NCBI GenBank assembly: GCA_018266335.1
Contig: JAFEAR010000098.1
Span: forward strand, 1-5,516
Direction of reading: 5' to 3'
Length of the DNA: 5,516 bases
Origin: Bdellovibrionales bacterium
GTDB taxonomy: Bacteria > Bdellovibrionota > UBA2428
Shown: in pieces, positions 1 through 3,904 of the stretch
How positions within the stretch are numbered: position 1 is the first letter of the stretch
Layout of the letters: every line of letters begins with the position of its first letter
Notes under the pieces: generated by a model
What the model saw: only the letters and a program-made list of their open reading frames with translations
What the model was told of the DNA's origin: nothing
Database searches by the model: none
Program-made: the position numbers and the translations under genes

Positions 1-20
1 TCGAGAGAAATAACTCTCGA
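1..20. repeat. Perfect inverted repeat at window edge
   Basis: TCGAGAG and its reverse complement CTCTCGA form a 7-bp stem around a 6-nt AT-only loop (aaataa). The sequence just downstream on the plus strand is pyrimidine-rich with broken T runs (CCTCTTTAGTTTTA). It could therefore be a weak terminator of a plus-strand gene left of the window, but there is no clean T tract directly after the stem. Because it touches the window edge, the stem may continue outside. Seen: the repeat. Inferred: any terminator role. Confidence 0.5.
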
Positions 21-35
21 CCTCTTTAGTTTTAT

Positions 36-94
36 CCTTGTGTGGTGCGCTTTTGACTGTACTAACAGAAAAATTGGCAGATAAAAACACAAGG
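36..94. repeat. Spaced inverted repeat, 8-bp arms
   Basis: CCTTGTGT at 36-43 is the exact reverse complement of ACACAAGG at 87-94, with 43 nt between. T-rich and A-rich flanks loosely extend the pairing with mismatches. In RNA this could close a larger stem-loop in the leader of the proline-rich gene. Arms this short at this distance can also arise by chance, so no function is claimed. Confidence 0.3.
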
Positions 95-154
95 CTTTTC
101 ACGATATTTTTATACCAACGAATATCTGAACGGTGTCTTAACAGCTGCTCTCCT

Positions 155-172
155 AGACTGTCTTGACAGTCT
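155..172. promoter_or_regulatory. Operator-like palindrome upstream of the proline-rich gene
   Basis: AGACTGTC at 155-162 and GACAGTCT at 165-172 are perfect 8-bp arms around a TT spacer, ending 35 bp before the start codon at 208. The symmetry and position fit a dimeric repressor site or a short hairpin in the 5' leader. A TTGACA string lies inside it (163-168), but no -10-like hexamer sits at 16-18 nt from it, so I do not call a promoter here. Confidence 0.45.
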
Positions 173-207
173 GAATTAAGACATACCCCAACAGGAACTG
201 ATTTTCT

Positions 208-930
208 ATGAGCACACAAACAACACACCAGGCGCCTGGTTTAGAATCAGGCGATAACAGCCCGCGGCAATTTTCGCCGGAAGTAAACATAGCAAAAGTA
301 GCTAGTAATGCCATGTTCGATGATGCTTACACACGAACTAATAGCAATACCAACAACGATAATTCCCACAAAAATCCAGGAAGCGCCAATTGCGAACACT
401 TACCAGGTTTATCTATTTCCGACAAGCCTAAGCCCAATCCGATACAGCCACCGGCTCATGACTGCGAGCCACCGCAAAACCCCGGCAAGCCGCCATCAAA
501 TCCAGGTAGACCACCGGAACTAGGTGGCATCCACCCGCCGGAGCATGTGTTGCCCTTCGCACCTCCTGAAAGACCAGTAGTGCCACCCTTTAACAACCGT
601 CCCGGCAATCCCGGTGAGCACAACCATTTGCCGCCACACCAGCGCAATCCTCTCTACCCGGGAGACGAAAACCAACCGCCCACGGATCGCATACCTGGAG
701 ATAGAAGCAAATACGAACCCACCTCTGCTGGAAAAAACAACGCCGCCGCAGAAAAGCCTGGTAAACCAGATAAACAAGAAAACCCAGATAAGCCCGTCAA
801 ACCTACCGACCCCAATCCAGGAGAGGCAGAACCGCCTGCTACCAAACCGCAGAGACCCCATGTACCGCCACGACCGCATCCCAACCGACCAGTACTCGGT
901 CTGGGCATCTCGAGAATGTCTATCTGGTAA
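208..930 (+). CDS. Proline-rich, probably intrinsically disordered protein
   Basis: Function is not recognised. The 240-residue product has about 52 prolines (roughly 22%). From about residue 57 on they sit in PP, NPG, KPGKP and RPP steps, for example NPGKPP, NPGRPP and KPGKPDK. The first 60 residues are polar and Asn/Ser/Thr-rich (NSNTNNDNS). No signal peptide, membrane segment, catalytic motif or LPxTG-type anchor is visible. It ends in a short hydrophobic stretch (VLGLGISRMSIW). Such composition suggests an extended linker-like or binding protein, or a surface or matrix-type protein. The start is ATG 208 with a modest AGGA site 11 nt upstream. Codon use is A/T-tolerant, unlike the GC-rich cluster downstream. 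The gene converges on the small membrane-protein gene, with 6 bp between stop codons. A fortuitous frame is possible but unlikely: the length and consistent low-complexity pattern argue for coding. Confidence 0.7.
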   Translation: MSTQTTHQAPGLESGDNSPRQFSPEVNIAKVASNAMFDDAYTRTNSNTNNDNSHKNPGSANCEHLPGLSISDKPKPNPIQPPAHDCEPPQNPGKPPSNPGRPPELGGIHPPEHVLPFAPPERPVVPPFNNRPGNPGEHNHLPPHQRNPLYPGDENQPPTDRIPGDRSKYEPTSAGKNNAAAEKPGKPDKQENPDKPVKPTDPNPGEAEPPATKPQRPHVPPRPHPNRPVLGLGISRMSIW

Positions 931-936
931 ATAGAC

Positions 937-1203
937 CTATTGCTGTACTTCTTTCAAAAGATTTCTCACACTAAAAGAAAAGCAGAGATAGGAAATCGGC
1001 AGAGAGACTAGCACACCAGCTATTGGGCAAACAACTCCGACGGCCGGTTTGATCATGTCCCTCATACCACCGATGGTGCCAAAGAAACCAATAAAGAAGC
1101 CGACAACCAGGCCTGCGAGGCCGCCGGCCACTGTGCAGGCCACCGCACTCATGAGGGAGAAAATGAACCACCACTTCAGTGTTTTTCCATTGAATAAACC
1201 CAT
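937..1203 (-). CDS. Small glycine-rich membrane protein, unknown function
   Basis: The product is 88 residues. A short polar N-terminus (MGLFNGKTLK) is followed by a long hydrophobic glycine-rich stretch, about residues 11-46 (VAGGLAGLVVGFFIGFFG). This could be one long helix or two close-packed short ones. A basic loop (RDMIK) follows, then a second hydrophobic stretch at about 54-79 and a charged tail (RNLLKEVQQ). The small-residue spacing suggests tight helix packing in the cytoplasmic membrane, but no transporter or enzyme motif is visible. I chose ATG 1203 because GGAGA lies 7 nt upstream. A longer in-frame ATG at 1242 would add 13 residues but has no comparable site and would place the good Shine-Dalgarno sequence inside the gene. 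The family is not recognised. Confidence 0.72.
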   Translation of the reverse strand: MGLFNGKTLKWWFIFSLMSAVACTVAGGLAGLVVGFFIGFFGTIGGMRDMIKPAVGVVCPIAGVLVSLPISYLCFSFSVRNLLKEVQQ

Positions 1204-1210
1204 TTGACTT

Positions 1211-1215
1211 TCTCC
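1211..1215 (-). promoter_or_regulatory. Shine-Dalgarno site deciding the start of the membrane protein
   Basis: GGAGA on the minus strand sits 7 nt before the ATG at 1203. It is the reason for preferring the 88-residue form over the 101-residue form that starts at 1242. Confidence 0.6.
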
Positions 1216-1326
1216 ACTAAAAATGTCTTGCAGCAGGAGCATAGTAACACTGTATTAGCTCCGCAATCACCGACTCGCTTTGAAATGCAAACTTAAACCG
1301 ACCGGTCTATTAGTTGCAAACAAAAG

Positions 1327-1355
1327 AAAAAGCCCGCCGGCATGGCGGGCTTTTT
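1327..1355. terminator. Strong bidirectional intrinsic terminator
   Basis: AAAAAGCCCGCC at 1327-1338 pairs perfectly with GGCGGGCTTTTT at 1344-1355 around the 5-nt loop GGCAT. The GC core is 7 bp, flanked by an A/T tract that gives a U run in both directions. On the minus strand the tail continues as TTTTTCTTTTG. It lies 29 bp past the last gene of the four-gene cluster and is its natural end. It also separates that cluster from the membrane-protein gene at 937-1203. Confidence 0.92.
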
Positions 1356-1384
1356 GGCGAGGTATTCAGACCTCAAACACACTC

Positions 1385-1600
1385 TCAGAGAAAGGTGTAC
1401 TCGTCGTTGAAGAGGACGCTGTCCACATGCTCGCTGGTGAAAACGAAGCAGACAGCGGCGGGATCACGCAGCACGGCATGGTGCTTGCGCACCAGTGCCA
1501 GTGCTTCCTCCGGGTTGGCGCCGTGCACCAGCGAGCAGTACTTGACGAAGAGCCCGTCCAGAGTGACCGCGTAGAGCTGTTTTTGGCTCGTATCGCTCAT
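1385..1600 (-). CDS. Hypothetical 71-residue protein, last gene of the cluster
   Basis: Not recognised. The sequence suggests a small compact alpha/beta domain. It has a strand-like start (QLYAVTLDGLFVKYCSLVHG), an amphipathic helix (PEEALALVRKHHAVL, about residues 30-44), and a second strand-like part (AAVCFVFTSEHVDSVLF). There is no signal peptide or membrane segment, and the two cysteines (Cys22, Cys51) form no metal-binding pattern. The start is ATG 1600, because GAGGAG lies 6 nt upstream. A longer frame to 1708 would run into the upstream gene. The Shine-Dalgarno site overlaps the TGA stop of the preceding gene (TGAGGAG), which suggests coupled translation. The terminator at 1327-1355 follows. 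Confidence 0.75.
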   Translation of the reverse strand: MSDTSQKQLYAVTLDGLFVKYCSLVHGANPEEALALVRKHHAVLRDPAAVCFVFTSEHVDSVLFNDEYTFL

Positions 1601-1606
1601 GTGGAT

Positions 1607-1613
1607 CTCCTCA
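1607..1613 (-). promoter_or_regulatory. Stop codon/Shine-Dalgarno overlap linking two cluster genes
   Basis: On the minus strand TGAGGAG contains both the TGA of the 170-residue gene (1611-1613) and the GAGGAG ribosome site (1607-1612) of the 71-residue gene, whose ATG is 6 nt further on. Ribosomes ending the first gene would be placed to start the second. Confidence 0.65.
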
Positions 1614-2123
1614 GTGCAGGAAGCGCGGACGCTCGCCGAAGTCGCCGCTCGTGTGGTCACCGTCATCGTCGCCATCGTCCAGGTGGGCGAAGTCGCCGGC
1701 GTCGGCATTCAGGGGCGGCAGAAAACCACCGAGGAGGTCATCGTCCTCTTCTTCGCCGTCGCGCACGCGCTGCGCCTTTTCCACCAGCTCGCGGAAGGAC
1801 ATCTCCAGCTCGAGCACGCGGATGCCGTACTCGACCACGGTGGACTGGGCCACCAGACGCTCGGCGCGGGCCATGGCCACGTCCAGGCCATTGTAGGCAT
1901 CGGCTTCTTCGAACATCTCCACGGCGCGGGCGGCGTCCTTGATGAGGACCTGGTTGCCGCCGTCTTCGTCGTGCTGGAAGGGCGTGGCCGAGAGCCAGAT
2001 CTCCACGACGCGGTACTCGAAGCCGTGGCGCTCCTTCTCGCCGGTTCGTCCTTCTTCGTGTTCGACTTCCAGGCTCGGATGGACTTCCGTGCGCAGGATA
2101 GCAATCATGTTGTCGGCTGACAT
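1611..2123 (-). CDS. MSADN-type hypothetical protein with acidic tail
   Basis: The 170-residue product begins MSADNMIAILRTE, followed by a charged loop, a YRVVEIW strand (about 37-43), a helix-forming stretch with ARAVEMFEEAD (65-75), AMARAERLVAQ (83-93), and VVEYGIRVLEL (96-106). This order resembles a family of small phage and accessory-genome proteins that start MSADNG-Y-L and end in a V-EYG-I strand. Their function is not known to me, and the match is from memory of the pattern, not a search. Unlike those, this one carries a roughly 45-residue, very acidic extension (about 123-161: EEEDDD, DDGDDDGD) that looks disordered. The start is ATG 2123, with AAGGAG 5 nt upstream. It lies 66 bp after the 191-residue gene and 10 bp before the 71-residue gene. 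Confidence 0.8.
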   Translation of the reverse strand: MSADNMIAILRTEVHPSLEVEHEEGRTGEKERHGFEYRVVEIWLSATPFQHDEDGGNQVLIKDAARAVEMFEEADAYNGLDVAMARAERLVAQSTVVEYGIRVLELEMSFRELVEKAQRVRDGEEEDDDLLGGFLPPLNADAGDFAHLDDGDDDGDHTSGDFGERPRFLH

Positions 2124-2189
2124 ATAGACTCCTTGGTAAACGTTGGTTGGGGTGGGAGAAAATGAGCCTCTAGAGAGACTCGGCGAAGC

Positions 2190-2765
2190 TCACATGGACT
2201 CGGAAAAGACGCTCGTGTTGCCGAGGTTGGTGCCCGGGGGCACTTCGCTGTCTTGCGACTGCGGCGGCACCCAGCTCACGTACTCGGCTTCGGTGAAGAG
2301 CGGGTTGGGGCGCACCGTGGCCTTGCCGCTCATGCTGGCCAACATGACGCCGCGAGCGACACGCACGGCCATGACGGCGCTGCTCTGGGCGTCGCGCAGG
2401 TCGTACATGCGCTCGAAGTCCATGCGCATCAGGCGCACGGCCGTGTGCACTTCGTGCATGGAGACCAGGCGCGTCTCTTCTTGCTTGAAACATCCGATGG
2501 AATGCTGCAACACCTTCCAGAACCAGAAGAGGTTGGGCAGGGCGAGCAGCATGGCGGCCACGTCTTCCTCGACGAAGACCTTGAGCGCCTCGTCGCCGTC
2601 GCGGATGATGCGGCGGCCGACCTTGGAGGCCAGCTGCACGAGAGCCATGGAGAGGTCGTGCGGCTTGAAGGGATTGTCGAAGCTGGTGAACTTGCGATTG
2701 CTCTTCATCTCATCTTCGGCCAGGAAGAAGAGCTCGGTGCGGAAGGGAACAGCAGTGGTTTGCAT
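2190..2765 (-). CDS. Hypothetical 191-residue mostly helical protein
   Basis: Not recognised. It has a polar N-terminus (1-35) and a helix-rich core at about 37-147: ALVQLASKVGRRI, then EEDVAAMLLALPNLFWFWKVLQHSIGCF (67-93), then HEVHTAVRLMRMDFERMYDLRDAQSSAVMAVRVARGVML. The C-terminus is Pro/Ser-rich and likely flexible (153-191). The stretch at 70-93 is hydrophobic and tryptophan/phenylalanine-rich, but it is flanked by charges and reads more like a buried helix than a clear membrane span. No catalytic signature is visible. The start at ATG 2765 has only a weak GAAAG site 6 nt upstream; Met20 is an alternative. A long antisense frame (2143-3384, +) covers the locus but looks like a GC-driven shadow. 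Confidence 0.75.
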   Translation of the reverse strand: MQTTAVPFRTELFFLAEDEMKSNRKFTSFDNPFKPHDLSMALVQLASKVGRRIIRDGDEALKVFVEEDVAAMLLALPNLFWFWKVLQHSIGCFKQEETRLVSMHEVHTAVRLMRMDFERMYDLRDAQSSAVMAVRVARGVMLASMSGKATVRPNPLFTEAEYVSWVPPQSQDSEVPPGTNLGNTSVFSESM

Positions 2766-2817
2766 ATCAGACTTTCGTAGTGCGATTGAAGAAATGCTCA
2801 GTCAGGCGAGTGGAGCC

Positions 2818-3255
2818 TCAGGCTTCCGCTTGCCAGATGGGCACGAAGAGGTTCCAGCCCTGCACGACGGCATTGGCCAGCGGGCGACGGTCGACATCGA
2901 CGTTGCCACGGATGCGCTTGCGCAACTCGTCGTCGATGGGCGCGATGCCTTGCTCGCTCATGTCGCAACGAGCGCTGTAGCGCAGCCAATCGGCCAGCAC
3001 TTTGCGCACACCGGCAGGGCAGATCTGCGCTTCCAGAGAGCGAGCCACCGAGGTGAAGATCTCCATGCGGGCAGTGGCGGCGCGGTCGTCAGCGGCGAAC
3101 TGACGGCGATTTTGCTCGACGGCAAAGGAGTGGTCGGCACCGCCGCGACCGGTGTCGTAGATACTGCGACGGGGACGGTCCTCCAGGGGCACCTCTTGCC
3201 AGATGAGACGGGCAGCCTGAGAACGAGCTTGGGCGAAGTCGGCAGACGTGTTCAT
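2818..3255 (-). CDS. Hypothetical 145-residue protein, first gene of the cluster
   Basis: Not recognised. The N-terminal half is Arg/Ala/Gln-rich and charged (ARSQAARLIWQEVPLEDRPRRSIYD, then NRRQFAADDRAATARMEIFTSVARSLEAQI). A helical part, VRKVLADWLRYSARCDM (83-99), follows, then DDELRKRIRGNVDVDRRPLANAVVQGWNLFVPIW (108-141). It is predicted soluble, with no signal peptide and no known motif; Cys79 and Cys98 form no metal-site pattern. The start is ATG 3255 with AAAGGA 8 nt upstream. A 52-bp gap separates it from the 191-residue gene, so it is probably the first gene of the operon. Its leader lies in the structured spacer described at 3256-3904. No convincing sigma-70 promoter was found there. 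Confidence 0.75.
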   Translation of the reverse strand: MNTSADFAQARSQAARLIWQEVPLEDRPRRSIYDTGRGGADHSFAVEQNRRQFAADDRAATARMEIFTSVARSLEAQICPAGVRKVLADWLRYSARCDMSEQGIAPIDDELRKRIRGNVDVDRRPLANAVVQGWNLFVPIWQAEA

Positions 3256-3542
3256 GACAGCGGTCCTTTCAAATCAGATCGATTCACGAGAAAGAGAAAG
3301 ACAATGCCGAGCGACAGAAAGTCGTCGGGCAAATCGTCGTCAAGGCGCGGATTGGGCTTTTTATTATCTGGTTCGTCAAAATAGGGGGAGTGAAAGATAA
3401 TAAGAAGCTACTAAAACTACGCGGTAGAAAAGAAGAGAGCTTGCTCTTTCCAAATGCGTATACTTCCCATATTCTCCTCTATTTAGGCGCTTTACAATTG
3501 GCACTGGTAGCCAGTTTCAGGCGATTTTAAAAGGACAAACGC

Positions 3543-3591
3543 GACGAGCCCGACGATACTGCATCTAGTATCATCGGGTGAGTCTTTTTTT
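3543..3591 (+). terminator. Plus-strand intrinsic terminator-like hairpin
   Basis: CCCGACGATACT (3549-3560) pairs with AGTATCATCGGG (3567-3578) around a 6-nt loop, with a single C/A mismatch. An outer GAC/GTC clamp after a small internal loop leads to T7 at 3585-3591. Polarity is plus, because the opposite strand has no U tract after the stem, although the stem itself is fully paired on that strand through one G-U. No plus-strand gene lies upstream, so either an unseen RNA ends here or the hairpin has another role. Confidence 0.6.
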
Positions 3592-3594
3592 CTT

Positions 3595-3630
3595 CCGGCT
3601 CAGCGTTATTATTTCAGCCGGTTTTATTTC
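3595..3630 (+). terminator. Second plus-strand terminator-like hairpin in tandem
   Basis: CCGGCT (3595-3600) pairs with AGCCGG (3616-3621) across a 15-nt AT-rich loop, followed directly by TTTTATTTC. The stem is short but GC-rich. It begins 4 bp after the T run of the hairpin at 3543-3591, so the two form a tandem pair of the same polarity. Confidence 0.5.
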
Positions 3631-3685
3631 TGCAGCTATGATGACAGGCAATCCGGTCATTTTTGGGTCAGTTTTCTTTAGCTTT

Positions 3686-3718
3686 GACGCAAGTCTTGAT
3701 ACCAAGGCAAATTGCGTC
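3686..3718. repeat. Nested hairpin
   Basis: GACGCAA (3686-3692) pairs perfectly with TTGCGTC (3712-3718). Inside, CTTG (3695-3698) pairs with CAAG (3703-3706) around the 4-nt loop ATAC. The outcome is two stacked stems with an asymmetric internal loop. No T tract follows on either strand, so this is not a simple terminator. Confidence 0.5.
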
Positions 3719-3726
3719 CAGCGCTT

Positions 3727-3750
3727 AGGTGTCTAGTGCACTAGACACCT
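3727..3750. promoter_or_regulatory. Perfect 24-bp palindrome, likely protein-binding site or cruciform
   Basis: AGGTGTCTAGTG is followed immediately by its exact reverse complement, with no spacer and no mismatch over 12 + 12 bp. It breaks at the next base pair (T/T). Spacerless palindromes make poor RNA hairpins, so a dimeric regulator site is the most natural reading. It sits 155 bp past the phospholipase D-like stop codon and 472 bp before the first cluster gene, not next to a recognised promoter. Confidence 0.7.
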
Positions 3751-3815
3751 TACCACTCGTGCCGAAACCCAATAGTCCACCTTGATCTCCAGCCCAAGTC
3801 AGAATTGATATATAC

Positions 3816-3830
3816 ACTATTTAACATAGT
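3816..3830. repeat. AT-rich inverted repeat with promoter-like hexamers
   Basis: ACTAT (3816-3820) and ATAGT (3826-3830) flank TTAAC. On the plus strand TTGATA (3805-3810) and TATAAA (3830-3835) are separated by 19 bp, slightly longer than the sigma-70 optimum. A promoter here would fire toward the phospholipase D-like gene and give antisense RNA to its 3' end. This is weak evidence in an AT-rich stretch. Confidence 0.25.
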
Positions 3831-3840
3831 ATAAAATCAC

Positions 3841-3892
3841 AAAAGAAAAGCCGCCCGGGATGCCACCTGTTGGTGACGGTCCCGAGCGGCTT
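3841..3892 (-). terminator. Intrinsic terminator of the phospholipase D-like gene
   Basis: On the minus strand AAGCCGCTCGGGA (3892-3880) pairs along 13 positions, one of them a G-U, with TCCCGGGCGGCTT (3860-3848). A smaller CACC/GGTG stem sits in the 19-nt loop. The U-rich tail reads TTTTCTTTT. The hairpin begins 12 nt past the TAA at 3905-3907, so this gene is probably transcribed as its own unit. Confidence 0.88.
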
Positions 3893-3904
3893 GCCGCCTT
3901 TGTC

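Larger units (their letters stand above)
3256..3904. other. 649-bp structured spacer with no convincing gene
   Basis: This spacer lies between the phospholipase D-like gene and the four-gene cluster, both on the minus strand. It is more AT-rich than either neighbour. It contains two plus-strand terminator-like hairpins (3543-3591, 3595-3630), a nested hairpin (3686-3718), a perfect palindrome (3727-3750), an AT-rich inverted repeat (3816-3830) and a minus-strand terminator (3841-3892). The only open frames are very short. One is a 17-codon minus frame at 3417-3470 with AGAGGAG just upstream. Others are plus-strand frames at 3304-3384 (26 codons) and 3638-3736 (32 codons) without strong support. 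No tRNA or known riboswitch core was seen. Confidence 0.7.

Noticed and set aside
163..186. TTGACA as a -35 box for the proline-rich gene
   Set aside because: No hexamer resembling TATAAT lies 16-18 bp downstream. The string is better explained as part of the palindrome.
1300..1307. GACCGGTC 8-bp palindrome
   Set aside because: It is too short to separate from chance in a window of this size and has no paired second copy.
1280..1942. A 220-codon plus-strand frame
   Set aside because: It runs through the strong terminator at 1327-1355 and ends in Arg/Pro/Gly-rich low-complexity sequence typical of a wrong frame.
1599..2120. A 173-codon plus-strand frame opposite the MSADN-type gene
   Set aside because: Its His/Val/Leu/Ala/Gln-rich composition is what the exact codon-register antisense of a GC-rich gene gives. 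The minus-strand gene has an ideal AAGGAG site and a family-like N-terminus.
2143..3384. A 413-codon plus-strand open frame opposite two cluster genes
   Set aside because: It is rich in Ser/Arg/Met/Thr runs typical of antisense readings of GC-rich genes. It spans two separate minus-strand genes plus their gap, and the minus-strand genes have co-linear order, sensible composition and (for the 145-residue gene) a good ribosome site.
3304..3384. A 26-codon basic plus-strand frame (MPSDRKSSGKSSSRRG...)
   Set aside because: It is the in-frame tail of the antisense shadow frame. The purine-rich stretch before it is not a clear Shine-Dalgarno site.
3498..3513. Sigma-54-like TTGGCAC...GC element
   Set aside because: Only 8 nt separate the GG and GC dinucleotides instead of the required 10, and no activator gene is visible.
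3638..3736. A 32-codon plus-strand frame (MMTGNPVIFGSVFF...)
   Set aside because: It has no ribosome site, and its stop falls inside the palindrome. It starts just after two terminator-like hairpins of the same strand.
3595..3760. Integron attC-like recombination site, considered because of dense inverted repeats
   Set aside because: No GTTRRRY/RYYYAAC core boxes were found, and no integrase gene is in the window.
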